Below are positions 53,001 through 61,254 of a stretch of 64,000 nucleotides of DNA, piece after piece. The translations under genes were made by a program, and so were the position numbers. Position 1 is the stretch's first letter; every line of letters begins with the position of its first letter. Origin of the DNA: JALZCH01 sp036387135 (lineage in GTDB: Bacteria > Acidobacteriota > Blastocatellia > Pyrinomonadales > Pyrinomonadaceae); the NCBI GenBank assembly GCA_036387135.1, contig DASVUH010000036.1, positions 10,741 through 74,740 on the forward strand, written 5' to 3'. The notes beneath the pieces are model-generated. The model was given only the letters and a program-made list of their open reading frames with translations, ran no database searches and was not told where the DNA came from.

Positions 53001-53068
53001 TGATGGGCGACGCCCGCGCAATGTCGGTTCTTGCCAGCGGCGATAATACTGCTTGTATGAAACCGTAA
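50060..53068 (+). CDS. Secreted S8 subtilisin-like protease with NPCBM domain and C-terminal MGDG repeats
   Basis: 1002 residues from ATG 50060 (AAGGAAAGAA upstream). A signal peptide is followed by a long N-terminal region, possibly propeptide and inhibitor (to about 350). The S8 domain has the triad D372 (IAILDSG), H409 (YGHGTHVASMAAGG) and S626 (LSGTSVSAPVVAG). An NPCBM-like carbohydrate-binding domain (about 705-840, GGTISLDGVKYAKGIGVHANS) follows. The last 70 residues hold a tandem array of hexapeptides MGDGIV/MGDGVL of 18 bp each. The array could be a surface or calcium-related stalk, but its role is unknown. An upstream GTG/ATG at 50030 would add ten residues without benefit. Confidence 0.92.
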   Translation: MKNLTLYSSLHRFTAVLLLSAMSLSLLFGGSRVLAQTQPARENLLNPNNQSESLLVKYAVNLTETSVNNENDSEAIKGFDSELKEISAALTQRQPVNPIIVSEDGGSSALQLVQMLAGKIAAGDAPKSLRDKQIYWLDTANLYDGAKNDAEIAARWSALLAEVKAGRGKLVLFVLELPALVGGISRESKPVQTLLEQAIKEGNLRVIGEVFDEETFNASFAANQSLRQYFTLIKSPLSDEGTAKNAKTERERKGFVGAKIAPDLEEMINASDEKIRVIAQVNNPDSARLQQLLKDADAEIVSRMDNFNSLEIEIPARNVSLLSDSRLTNYLSPNRSIGNLGHVSKETGLDSILANPATGNLKGGGIGIAILDSGIQSAHSSFKNAAGVSRILKAVDFTGSNTTDDLYGHGTHVASMAAGGKMSDGDERFTGVAQDSNIVSLRVLDQYGKGQTSWVLKALDWVLSNRTAYNIRVVNLSLGGNAVDSYKNDALCRAVRKMVDHGIVVVAAAGNDGKDSNGRKIYGRVHSPGNEPSAITVGASNTYGSDDRADDSVASFSSRGPTRSFWTDAQNRKHYDNIIKPDLVAPGNKIIGSKSKSDKLSRDFPSLKAKDSADDNLDAMYLSGTSVSAPVVAGSVAVMLQANPNLTPNMVKSILHYTAQPLRGFNMFEQGAGQLNLAGAVTVAKYARTDLKAKYLSDLGFNNIANGNGQAEKDRSNGGVNSGDGGTISLDGVKYAKGIGVHANSQLTYAMNGGYQFFMSDIGIDDAVGANGKVVFQVYVDGVKKYDSAAMTYSTAAKSIKVDVAGGKELKLVVTDGGDGNANDQADWASARLTPYIDPSQNMLAPAYQSYLPYLLATPNPPTTNIGSGASFTWSCGIIFNRTYATGTGLFRALKVFGEGYLLGDGVNESTGTVSINTAMLPSDITLGTQVMTSSGIVMGDGTALTNVSNLLGDGIVMGDGIVMGDGVLMGDGVLMGDGIVMGDARAMSVLASGDNTACMKP
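52870..53012 (+). repeat. 18-bp tandem repeat encoding MGDG hexapeptides
   Basis: About seven copies of an 18-bp unit (ATGGGCGACGGAATCGTG and variants); the last six are contiguous. Synonymous differences between units (ggc/ggt, gac, gtt/atc) show they are not brand-new copies, yet the peptide is kept. Confidence 0.9.
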
Positions 53069-53081
53069 TAAGCCGCTATTA

Positions 53082-53119
53082 TAGGGCGAGCGGACGATTC
53101 TCGTTTCGCTCGCCCTTTT
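53082..53119 (+). terminator. Rho-independent terminator of the subtilase
   Basis: AGGGCGAGCG (53082-53091) pairs perfectly with CGCTCGCCCT (53107-53116), followed by a T-tract, 14 bases after the stop. Confidence 0.92.
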
Positions 53120-53199
53120 AACATTTACCTTCTTCAAAACTCTCCCCTGTTTTTCTTCTGTTTTTCCCATTTCCGACCAGCGCCCTTTGAGTTAATCCG

Positions 53200-55653
53200 A
53201 TGCCGACGAAAACAAAACGCCAGTTATTTGTAGAAATTTACCGGTGGCTGGTTATTTCCATTGGCGGATTAATTGCCGTTGATTCGTTTTATCACTTGTT
53301 TGTGGGCAAAATCGAATGGCGTTTTTGGTTTTTGGCGGCTTTTACCGCCCTTGTCGCTTCACAAATCAGCATTAAAATTCCTCGCTTTAACGGGAACATC
53401 ACCGTTTCCGATACATTTATTTTCCTTGCCTTGTTGATTTGGGGCGCGCCCGGAGCGATTCTGACCAGCGTCGCCGATTCTGTTGCTTCAACCTCGAAAG
53501 TCAGCCGCAAAGTTAGAACATATCTTTTCAACGCCGCCGCGCAAGCCATCGCAACCTGGACGACGGCTCAAATGCTGCTTTTATTTTTTGGCGCGCCCGC
53601 AGGCTTGGCAAAACAAATTCCGCTTTCGAGCTTCGTCATGGCTTTATGCTTGATGGCGCTGACGCAGTATGCGGTTAATTCAACGATTGTAGCCGTGATG
53701 CAGGCGCTCAAACTGGCGCAATCGGTTTGGCGCGCGTGGACGAGATATTATCTTTGGACGAGCCTGACGTTTTTTGTCGGCGCGGCTGCTGCCGGACTTG
53801 TCGCTTATTACGCGGGCGAAATCAGTTTGCTTTCGGTCGCCACCGTCGCGCCGATTATCGGTCTGGTTTATTTCACCTACCAAACTTATCTCCGAAACCT
53901 CGACGCGCTGCAGGAGTCCGAAGCGCGTTTTCGCAGCTCGTTCGATTATGCGACCGTCGGAATGGCGCTGGTTTCTCCAAACGGGCGCTGGCTACAGGTA
54001 AATCAAAGTCTGAGCGAGCTGCTCGGACGAGACGAACGCGATTTACTCGAATCTAATTACCAATCAATCATTCACGAAACCGATTTGCCGCCGCTCGAAG
54101 CGAAAATCGAAGGTCTGCTGGCGGGCGAGTTTCCGGCTTGTCAGATGGAAGTGCGGCTGATCAGACGGGACGAAAAAGAAGTTTGGGCGCTTTTGAGCGC
54201 TTCGACCGCAGGCTACGCGCAAAACTCGGTCAAACACCTGATTTTTCAAACTCAAGACGTGACGCTCCGCAAAAACGCCGAAGACAAGCTACGACACGAC
54301 GCCTCGCACGACGCGTTGACGGGGCTGCCGAATCGCGCCTCTTATACGCGAAAGCTCGAACAGGCGCTGGAGCGGAGCAAGGAAACGGGCAAATTGATTG
54401 CGGTTTTGTTTCTCGATCTGGACGGCTTCAAGCTCGTCAACGATTCTTTAGGTCACGTCGTCGGCGACGATTTGCTCAAAGGCACGGCGGCGCGTCTGCT
54501 CGAATGCCTGCGCGGGCGCGACACGGTAGCGCGTCTGGGCGGCGACGAATTTACGATTCTTCTGGAAGATTTGCCCGACATTAGTCAGGCGGTGCGCGTC
54601 GCCGAGCGCATTAAGCAGCGATTGAGCGAACCGTTTGAGCTTGCCGGTCAGGAGATTTTTATCGGGACGAGCATCGGAATCGCTACGAGCGAAATTGCTT
54701 ATGCGGATACGAGCGAAATTTTGCGCGACGCCGACGCCGCAATGTATCAGGCAAAAGCGCGCGGCAAAGGCTGTTACGTTGTTTTCGATCAGGAAATGTA
54801 TGCCAACGCAAGCCGTCTGCTGCGTCTGGCGAATGATTTGCGGCGCGCTGCGGAACGCGGCGAATTAATGGTTCATTATCAGCCCGTGCAATGTCTCGAT
54901 ACCGATGAAATCTGTAGTTTTGAAGCCCTCGCTCGCTGGAATCATCCGGTTTTCGGGGTTTTAATGCCTTCGGAGTTTGTCCCGCTCGCCGAAGAAAACG
55001 GTTTGATAAATCAGATTGACAGTTGGATACTGGCGGAAAGCTGCCGCCAGATGCGCGAATGGCAAAAATCCGGTTTAGTCAATCCCGAAATAACAATCAG
55101 CGTCAACGTCTCGACCAGACAATTCGCTCAAAACGGCTTGGTCGAAAACGTCCGCCGCATTTTACGAGAAACCGGGCTGAACGCCGCCTGCTTGCAGCTT
55201 GAGATTACCGAAAGCGCAATGGCGAAGAATCTGAAAAACACGGCGCGCGTGTTAAAAGAATTGAGCCGCCTCGGCGTTTCGATTGCGCTCGACGATTTCG
55301 GCACCGGCTATTCGTCTCTCAGCTATTTACACGAATTTCCGATTTCGACTTTAAAAATTGACCGCTCGTTCGTCACCCGAATGAGCGAAGAATCGGACGG
55401 CGCGGAAATCGTCCGCGCAATTATCGCTCTGGCGCGAAATATGCAAATGCGGGTTGTAGCCGAAGGAATCGAAACGCTCGAACAACTCGAACAGCTCCGC
55501 CAGATGAATTGCGATTTCGGACAAGGCTTTTTATTTTCGCAGCCCGTTCCGGCGAGCGAAGTTGCAAATTGCATCAATTCCTCAAATCTCAAATCAATTG
55601 CTCATCGCGAATCAATTCGCCGCGGCAATCTGCGTTTAGTTTCAAACGGTTAA
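53200..55653 (+). CDS. Membrane PAS-GGDEF-EAL protein (bifunctional c-di-GMP enzyme)
   Basis: 817 residues. The N-terminal membrane sensor (about seven helices) is homologous in pattern to that of the protein at 26836. A PAS domain (about 240-365) is followed by diguanylate cyclase GGDEF (RLGGDEFTILLED) with an intact I-site RxxD (RGRD) five residues before, and a complete EAL phosphodiesterase (EALARWNHP, NVSTRQF, EITESAM, DDFGTGYSSL, KIDRSFV, AEGIET). Both activities look intact, so the net output depends on the PAS/membrane input. The start is ATG 53200; no obvious Shine-Dalgarno. Confidence 0.94.
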   Translation: MPTKTKRQLFVEIYRWLVISIGGLIAVDSFYHLFVGKIEWRFWFLAAFTALVASQISIKIPRFNGNITVSDTFIFLALLIWGAPGAILTSVADSVASTSKVSRKVRTYLFNAAAQAIATWTTAQMLLLFFGAPAGLAKQIPLSSFVMALCLMALTQYAVNSTIVAVMQALKLAQSVWRAWTRYYLWTSLTFFVGAAAAGLVAYYAGEISLLSVATVAPIIGLVYFTYQTYLRNLDALQESEARFRSSFDYATVGMALVSPNGRWLQVNQSLSELLGRDERDLLESNYQSIIHETDLPPLEAKIEGLLAGEFPACQMEVRLIRRDEKEVWALLSASTAGYAQNSVKHLIFQTQDVTLRKNAEDKLRHDASHDALTGLPNRASYTRKLEQALERSKETGKLIAVLFLDLDGFKLVNDSLGHVVGDDLLKGTAARLLECLRGRDTVARLGGDEFTILLEDLPDISQAVRVAERIKQRLSEPFELAGQEIFIGTSIGIATSEIAYADTSEILRDADAAMYQAKARGKGCYVVFDQEMYANASRLLRLANDLRRAAERGELMVHYQPVQCLDTDEICSFEALARWNHPVFGVLMPSEFVPLAEENGLINQIDSWILAESCRQMREWQKSGLVNPEITISVNVSTRQFAQNGLVENVRRILRETGLNAACLQLEITESAMAKNLKNTARVLKELSRLGVSIALDDFGTGYSSLSYLHEFPISTLKIDRSFVTRMSEESDGAEIVRAIIALARNMQMRVVAEGIETLEQLEQLRQMNCDFGQGFLFSQPVPASEVANCINSSNLKSIAHRESIRRGNLRLVSNG

Positions 55654-55683
55654 TTTCTGAGAACAATTAGACTAAGACTTCTG

Positions 55684-55712
55684 CGGGCGATTTTTTCGCT
55701 CGTTTTTCTTTT
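55684..55712 (+). terminator. Terminator after the GGDEF-EAL gene
   Basis: A short stem of CGGGCG and CGCTCG with one wobble pair and a T6 loop is followed by a long T-tract. A second small stem TCCGC...GCGGA follows at about 55726-55745. Confidence 0.65.
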
Positions 55713-55795
55713 TTTTACAAACGTCCGCAAAATTTCAGCGGACGGAGCGTCTGTCGCGATGAGTGATTGAGAACAACGATTTAAAACAAAGATTT

Positions 55796-56047
55796 ATGCG
55801 AGAACATTCGAACGAAATACGAAAATCACAAAACGTGACGAAAAAAAATCCTGTCGGAATCATAGCTTCGTTGTTCGGCTGTCATCATCGGCAATTGAGC
55901 CGCCCGTTTTCGAGCCTGAACGACAGTTACCGAGTTTGCATAAAATGCGGCGCGCGCCGCCGCTTTAACCCGAACACATTGCAAACATTCGGCAGATTTT
56001 ATTTCTCGCCGGTCGCGGCTTCCGCGATCCGAGATGAAAAACGATAA
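55796..56047 (+). CDS. Small zinc-finger-like protein
   Basis: 83 residues from ATG 55796, or 94 from GTG 55763 in the same frame. CHH at about 33 and CIKCGARRRFNP form a probable zinc-binding CHH/CxxC set; the phrase LSRPFSSLNDSYRVCIKCGARRRF resembles small conserved acidobacterial proteins. Function unknown. A strong terminator-like hairpin follows. Confidence 0.72.
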   Translation: MREHSNEIRKSQNVTKKNPVGIIASLFGCHHRQLSRPFSSLNDSYRVCIKCGARRRFNPNTLQTFGRFYFSPVAASAIRDEKR

Positions 56048-56098
56048 CCCGCTTTTTCCCCGCCTGTTCTTTTCCAGCCCGCTACAATCCGCCTGCCG

Positions 56099-56140
56099 AA
56101 AAGCGCGACTCGCCGGTCTCCGGCTTCGAGTCGCGCTTTT
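56099..56140. terminator. Strong terminator, 14-bp perfect stem
   Basis: AAAAGCGCGACTCG (56099-56112) and its exact complement (56127-56140) enclose a further small CCGG stem; flanking A and T runs allow termination on either strand. Confidence 0.88.
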
Positions 56141-56233
56141 ACATTGCCTCACGAATTCCGTCTCGCTTGAACTTTTCGCCGCAAACTCTTTATAGTCGCC
56201 TTTGACCTTTTAACTGACGGAGATTAACTAAAA

Positions 56234-57547
56234 GTGGCGGAAGCGGAAACTGCAATCGAAAAAGCTAAATCGCAATTGCGGCAAAGCGCGCATCGCGTCG
56301 GCAGCCGCTTTGCGGCAAAGCGCGCCTTAGTTGCATATCTCGCCATTCTCGGTCCCGGAATCATAGCGGCGAACGCCGGAAACGACGCCAGCGGAATTGC
56401 CACTTACTCGACTGTCGGCGCAGCTTACGGATACGGCTTGCTCTGGATTTTTACGCCGATGCTGCTCAGCTTGATTGTAGTTCAGGAAATGTGCGCGCGA
56501 ATGGGCGTCGTGACGGGCAAAGGTCTTGCAGATTTAATCCGCGAGCAATTCGGCGTGCGCTGGACGGCGCTCGTGATGCTCGCGCTGCTCATCGCCAACT
56601 TGGGCGTTATCATTTCCGAATTTGTCGGCATCGCGCAGGCGTCCGAGCTGTTCGGAATCCCGCGTTATGTCACTGTTCCGCTGACCGCAAGCTTGATTTG
56701 GTGGCTCGTCGTGCGGGGAACGCAAAAGCGCGTCGAGCAGGTTTTTCTGGCAATGTCGCTCGTTTTTTTGTGTTACGTCGCGTCGGCTTTTCTGGCGCGC
56801 CCGAATTGGTCGGCGGTTGCCGAAGGCTTTGTCACGCCGAGCATAACTTTTGAGGCTGGCTATCTTTTTATGATTGTCGCCACTATCGGCACGACGATTA
56901 CGCCGTTTATGCAGGTTTTTGTTCAGTCGTCGGTTGTCGAAAAAGGAATGGACAAAGACGACATCAATCTGGCAAGGGCGGACGTTATCGTCGGAACGCT
57001 TTTCGCAATGATGATTGCCGCGTTTATCGTTATTTCGACCGCCGCGACGCTCAATGTGCAGGGCATCCGCGAAATTGATTCTGCGGCGACGGCTGCCGCC
57101 GCGCTCGCGCCGGTTGCCGGAAACTATGCTAAAGTGCTGTTCGCCGTCGGATTATTCGGCGCGGCGATGTTGGCGATGGGCGTGCTGCCGCTTGCCACTG
57201 CTTACAGCTTGAGCGAAGCGCTGGGTTTTGAAAAGGGTTTGTCGCACAGTTTTCGCGAAGCGCCGATTTTTCTGGGGATTTTTACGACCTTAATCGTAAT
57301 CGGCGGCTCGGTCGCGCTCGTGCCGAATATTCCGCAGATTCAGCTTTTGCTGTTTACGCAATGCATCAACGGTTTGCTGTTGCCCGTGCTGCTCGTGGCG
57401 ATTTTGCTGCTCGTCAATAAACGCGAAATTATGGGAGAATTTGCCAACAACCGATGGCTGAATCTGGCTGCAATTGCGGTGACAATCGTGACTTCGACGC
57501 TGTCGCTGTCGCTGCTCGGATTGACCGTCTATAATTTGATTTTCTGA
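56234..57547 (+). CDS. Nramp-family divalent metal transporter, divergent clade
   Basis: 437 residues, about 11 helices. In helix 1 the metal-binding DPGN is replaced by DASG (ANAGNDASGIATYS). In helix 6 the usual MPH is TPF (GTTITPFMQVFVQSS), so the methionine that favours Mn/Fe is missing. This fits a divergent Nramp branch that may carry other ions such as Mg (inference). The start is GTG 56234 with GACGGAG upstream. The stop overlaps the start of the MscS-type gene by one base. Confidence 0.9.
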   Translation: MAEAETAIEKAKSQLRQSAHRVGSRFAAKRALVAYLAILGPGIIAANAGNDASGIATYSTVGAAYGYGLLWIFTPMLLSLIVVQEMCARMGVVTGKGLADLIREQFGVRWTALVMLALLIANLGVIISEFVGIAQASELFGIPRYVTVPLTASLIWWLVVRGTQKRVEQVFLAMSLVFLCYVASAFLARPNWSAVAEGFVTPSITFEAGYLFMIVATIGTTITPFMQVFVQSSVVEKGMDKDDINLARADVIVGTLFAMMIAAFIVISTAATLNVQGIREIDSAATAAAALAPVAGNYAKVLFAVGLFGAAMLAMGVLPLATAYSLSEALGFEKGLSHSFREAPIFLGIFTTLIVIGGSVALVPNIPQIQLLLFTQCINGLLLPVLLVAILLLVNKREIMGEFANNRWLNLAAIAVTIVTSTLSLSLLGLTVYNLIF

Positions 57548-59031
57548 TGCCGACTTCCGCCAAAAGCCGTCTGCTGGCGTGGCTCGTCCCGCTGGCATTT
57601 ACCATTGCGGTAATCATCGCCGTTAACGTCGCCGCGCCTTTCCTTGTCGAACGCACCGCCGAGTTTTTCGATGAAGGAATATCTCGAAAAATGGCGCGCG
57701 ATACTTTCGACACTTTTTTGCGGCTTTTAAAAGTCCTGCTCTGGATGTCGCTCGTCGTCGTCATCGTCAGGATTTTCACCTCGATTGTTTTCACTTCGGC
57801 TTTTGACGCGAAAAGAGGGAAGCGAACTTCCATTCTGATTCGCAACATTTTTTCCATCACGGTTTATCTCGTCGCGTTTTTTATCATTTTTAAGTCGCAG
57901 TATCCGAATATTGATCTCGCCGCCGTTTTTACGACGAGCGCGATTTTGGGCGTCATTTTAGGTCTCGCATTGCAGGATACGCTCGGCAATCTATTCGCCG
58001 GACTTTCGCTCCAAGCCGACCAGCCGTTTGCAGTCGGCGATGTGATAAATATTCCGAACAAAGGCAAAGGCGTCGTCGAAATGGTGACGTGGCGCGGATT
58101 GAAAATCCGCACGTTTCAAAACAAACTGCTGATTATCAGCAACACGAATCTCGGCAGAGAAACTTTTGAGGTCGCGCCGCGCGATAATTTAAACGCCCGC
58201 CTCGTTTTCTTTAACACGCTTTACACCGATTCGCCGACCAAAACAATCCACGTCGTCCGCGAAGCCGTCCGGGAAGCCGAAAACGTCTCGCAAAAAATCA
58301 AACCCATCGTCCGAATCCGCGATTTGGGTGCAAGCGGAATTGATTGGGAAGTTAAATACTGGCTCGACGATTATGCCAAACACAACGATACCGACGCGCT
58401 CATCCGCAAACGCATCTGGTACGCCTTCCTGCGCGAAAACATCAATTTCGCTTACCCGACGCAAACTCTCTACATCAAACGCCGCGCGCGTAAAGCCAAG
58501 GTCGAGGACGAAGCGTATCCGGTTTTCGAGCGGTTATCGGCAATCGAAATTTTCGAGCCTTTAAACGACGAAGAAACGATGCAGCTCGCCAAAGAAACTC
58601 TGCGCCGAGTGTTTGCGCCGGGCGAGACTATTATCCACGCGGGCGACGCGGGCGAGACGATGTTTGTCATCAATCGCGGAAGCGTCTCGGTTCAACTTCC
58701 CGAAGAAGCAGGCGGTGACGGCGCGGCAAACAAACCGCGTATTCTGGCGACTCTAAACGAAGGAAAATTTTTCGGCGAGATGGCTCTGCTTACCGGCGAA
58801 CCGCGCTCGGCAACAGTCGTCGCGGTTGAAGAAACCGAAGTCTTTGAAATCGGACACCAGGCAGTCAAAAAACTTTTCGTGGACAATCCGTATCTCGTCG
58901 AATCCCTAAGCCGGGCAGTCGCCGAACGCCGCGCTTTGCTGAACTCTTCCGCCGAACGGCAGCCCGGAGAAGTCGAACGCGACCACGCCGGAATTTTCGC
59001 CGCCGTCAGAAGGTTTTTCAAAATGGGTTAA
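57547..59031 (+). CDS. MscS-type mechanosensitive channel with cyclic-nucleotide-binding domain
   Basis: 494 residues. Three or four membrane helices precede the MscS pore helix and beta domain (AVFTTSAILGVILGLALQDTLGNLFAGL, then QPFAVGDVINIP). A C-terminal cyclic-nucleotide-binding domain (about 355-465) has the phosphate-binding cassette FFGEMALLTGEPRSATV. Similar bacterial channels are gated by cAMP/cGMP and often lose strong mechanosensitivity. Translational coupling to the Nramp gene points to a shared ion-homeostasis job. Confidence 0.93.
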   Translation: MPTSAKSRLLAWLVPLAFTIAVIIAVNVAAPFLVERTAEFFDEGISRKMARDTFDTFLRLLKVLLWMSLVVVIVRIFTSIVFTSAFDAKRGKRTSILIRNIFSITVYLVAFFIIFKSQYPNIDLAAVFTTSAILGVILGLALQDTLGNLFAGLSLQADQPFAVGDVINIPNKGKGVVEMVTWRGLKIRTFQNKLLIISNTNLGRETFEVAPRDNLNARLVFFNTLYTDSPTKTIHVVREAVREAENVSQKIKPIVRIRDLGASGIDWEVKYWLDDYAKHNDTDALIRKRIWYAFLRENINFAYPTQTLYIKRRARKAKVEDEAYPVFERLSAIEIFEPLNDEETMQLAKETLRRVFAPGETIIHAGDAGETMFVINRGSVSVQLPEEAGGDGAANKPRILATLNEGKFFGEMALLTGEPRSATVVAVEETEVFEIGHQAVKKLFVDNPYLVESLSRAVAERRALLNSSAERQPGEVERDHAGIFAAVRRFFKMG

Positions 59032-59035
59032 AAAT

Positions 59036-59443
59036 TTAAAGAAGCCTAACGAATCCGGCTTGCCCGAAATGATGATCGGCGGTCAACGCCTCTCGAATCT
59101 GCTCTTTTTCCATCAAAACAAAACTGATGCAATCAATGATTCCCCAATCTTTGTCAGGACGATTCGCGTAAAGCTGCCAGCCCGCGTTCAGAATTTCGTC
59201 GGTTAGCGCAATGACTTCTACTATTTTCGAATTATCGAGTTTTGCTTTCCATTTAATCGTTAATAAACGCAGATGTTTCGAGGAGAGCGCATTTCCGACT
59301 TCCAATAAAACTCCTTCGTGCGTAATGAAGCGTCGTTTACCGGCAACCAAGCTTTCGTAAGTTTCTGTGGCTTTACCGTGGAGCGAATCTGAAGCATTGA
59401 TCAAAGCAATCCAACAAGATGTATCAATGAAAATTCGATTCAT
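59036..59443 (-). CDS. vapC: VapC-type PIN-domain toxin
   Basis: 135 residues. PIN active-site acids are present: D6 in FIDTSCWIALI, a Glu in GVLLEVGNAL, and Asp in DWGIIDCISFVLM. Such toxins are Mg-dependent RNases inhibiting translation when released from antitoxin. Its start overlaps the stop of the antitoxin gene (ATGA at 59440). Target RNA unknown. Confidence 0.9.
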   Translation of the reverse strand: MNRIFIDTSCWIALINASDSLHGKATETYESLVAGKRRFITHEGVLLEVGNALSSKHLRLLTIKWKAKLDNSKIVEVIALTDEILNAGWQLYANRPDKDWGIIDCISFVLMEKEQIREALTADHHFGQAGFVRLL

Positions 59444-59676
59444 TTTTCATCAAGTTCCGTTTGCTTCGGAAGCCCGTAAAGATAATGGTCAATATTGGTC
59501 GCATAATCTCGCGGAAGTCCGGTGTCCTGAGCAATATCCAGAAAACTTGCGGCGCTGTCATTTTCGTTTCTGTCATATTCTTCGACAGTTAATTTAACGC
59601 GCCGCCCTTCTTCCATTTTGAAATGCTGAATAGGGCGCAAAACTCCATTTTCGTAAATCGCATCGATTGTTTGCAT
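59440..59676 (-). CDS. AF2212/DUF104-like antitoxin
   Basis: 78 residues. MQTIDAIYENGVLRPIQHFKMEEGRRVKL is the DUF104/AF2212-like beta N-terminus that precedes a variable toxin-binding tail. It is directly upstream of and coupled to the PIN toxin, as expected for an antitoxin. The pair lies downstream of the ABC ATPase gene on the same strand. Confidence 0.88.
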   Translation of the reverse strand: MQTIDAIYENGVLRPIQHFKMEEGRRVKLTVEEYDRNENDSAASFLDIAQDTGLPRDYATNIDHYLYGLPKQTELDEK

Positions 59677-59739
59677 TTGCAGAAAACTCCTTTCGCAAAC
59701 GACATTTTCTCACTTTTCAATGCCGCCGCAAAAACTTTG

Positions 59740-61254
59740 CTATTTTTGATTTGTACCGCCAGTCATTAACAAACCTATTTCCTCGACATTTGCTGTTGCA
59801 GCATCCATTTCTCCGACAATCGAGCCGTCATGAATTACCAGAATCCGATCCGACAAAGACATTACTTCCTCAAGCTCCGCCGAAACCAGCAAAATCGCGC
59901 TGCCCGCGTCGCGCAATTCAATCAGCTTGCGGTGAATAAACTCAATCGCGCCGATGTCAACGCCGCGCGTCGGCTGCGAAACGAGCAGCAGTTTCGGATT
60001 TAAATCAAACTCGCGCCCGATCACAAGTTTTTGCTGATTTCCGCCGGAAAGAGTTCGCGCGGGCAAAGCTCTGTTTGCCGGACGCACATCAAAGTTTTTA
60101 ACGATGTGATTGATTTTGTTTCCGATGGCGGCAAAACTCAAAAAGCCGGAATCGGTCGAAATCGGTTTCGAGTAATGCGTTCCCAGAATCGAGTTTTCCG
60201 CCAAATCGAAATCGAGCAGCAAACCGCGCCGGTGACGATCTTCGGGAATGTGAGCGATCCCGAGATTTTTGCGTTTCCTCGCGTTTAAATTCGCAATATT
60301 TTTGCCTTGAAATTCGATTTTGCCGCTCAGATGCGCAGGCGAAACTAAACCCGCAATCGCTTCTATCAATTCGGTTTGCCCGTTTCCTTCAACTCCGGCA
60401 ATTCCGACAATCTCGCCCGCGCGCACTTCAAATGAGACATTTTTAAGCTGGTGATTTTCGCCCGCACCGGAAACTTTCAGATTTTCAACTTTTAAAACAG
60501 CTTCGGTGGGATTTGCCGCTGATTTTTCTACGCGCAAAAGCACGTCGCGCCCGACAATCATTCGCGCCAATTCTTTCGCGTTCGTTTCGCTCGTTTTAAC
60601 TTCGCCGACCGTTTTCCCGTCGCGCATCACGGTTACGCGGTCTGAAATCGCTAAAACCTCGTCTAATTTGTGCGTGATGATGACGATTGTTTTGCCCTGC
60701 TCGCGCATTCCGCGCAAAATCTGGAAAAATTCTACGACTTCCGGCGGAGTCAAAACGGCGGTCGGCTCGTCCAGAATTAAAATCTGCGCCTCGCGGTAAA
60801 GCGCCTTTAAAAGCTCGACTCTCTGCTGCTGCCCGACCGAAAGATTTTCAATCACGGCGTCCGCGTTTACCGACAAACGAAATTCTTCGGAAAGCCGACG
60901 GATTTTCTGTTTCGCTTCATTCAAATCGAGATTCGCCGCGCCGCCCGTTTCCGCGCCCAAAATTATGTTTTCGGCGACGGTCATCGTGTCAACAAGCATA
61001 AAATGCTGATGCACCATCCCGATTCCCTGCCGGATCGCATCGTGCGGCGAGCGAATCTTCACGGTTTCACCGTCAACCAGAATCTCGCCCGCGTCCGGCG
61101 TGTAAAAGCCATAAGCGACGCGCATCGCCGTAGATTTTCCCGCGCCGTTTTCACCGACAATCGCGTGAATCGTGCCTTTTTCAATTTTTATCGAAACGTC
61201 GTTGTTTGCCGTGACGTTTCCAAAGCGTTTTGTAATATTTTTAAGTTCCAGCAT
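59740..61254 (-). CDS. ABC transporter ATP-binding protein of BMP-type nucleoside importer
   Basis: 504 residues with two ABC domains, as in the sugar/nucleoside ATPases (YufO/NupA type). Walker A of domain 1 is GENGAGKST, signature LSVGQQQRVELLKAL, Walker B LILDEPTAVL. Domain 2 has GVEGNGQTELIEAI, LSGGNQQKLVIG and LLLVSQPTRGVD. The start is one base before the upstream BMP gene ends, so coupling is tight. The two permeases that normally follow are not present; the toxin-antitoxin pair occupies that place. Confidence 0.93.
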   Translation of the reverse strand: MLELKNITKRFGNVTANNDVSIKIEKGTIHAIVGENGAGKSTAMRVAYGFYTPDAGEILVDGETVKIRSPHDAIRQGIGMVHQHFMLVDTMTVAENIILGAETGGAANLDLNEAKQKIRRLSEEFRLSVNADAVIENLSVGQQQRVELLKALYREAQILILDEPTAVLTPPEVVEFFQILRGMREQGKTIVIITHKLDEVLAISDRVTVMRDGKTVGEVKTSETNAKELARMIVGRDVLLRVEKSAANPTEAVLKVENLKVSGAGENHQLKNVSFEVRAGEIVGIAGVEGNGQTELIEAIAGLVSPAHLSGKIEFQGKNIANLNARKRKNLGIAHIPEDRHRRGLLLDFDLAENSILGTHYSKPISTDSGFLSFAAIGNKINHIVKNFDVRPANRALPARTLSGGNQQKLVIGREFDLNPKLLLVSQPTRGVDIGAIEFIHRKLIELRDAGSAILLVSAELEEVMSLSDRILVIHDGSIVGEMDAATANVEEIGLLMTGGTNQK

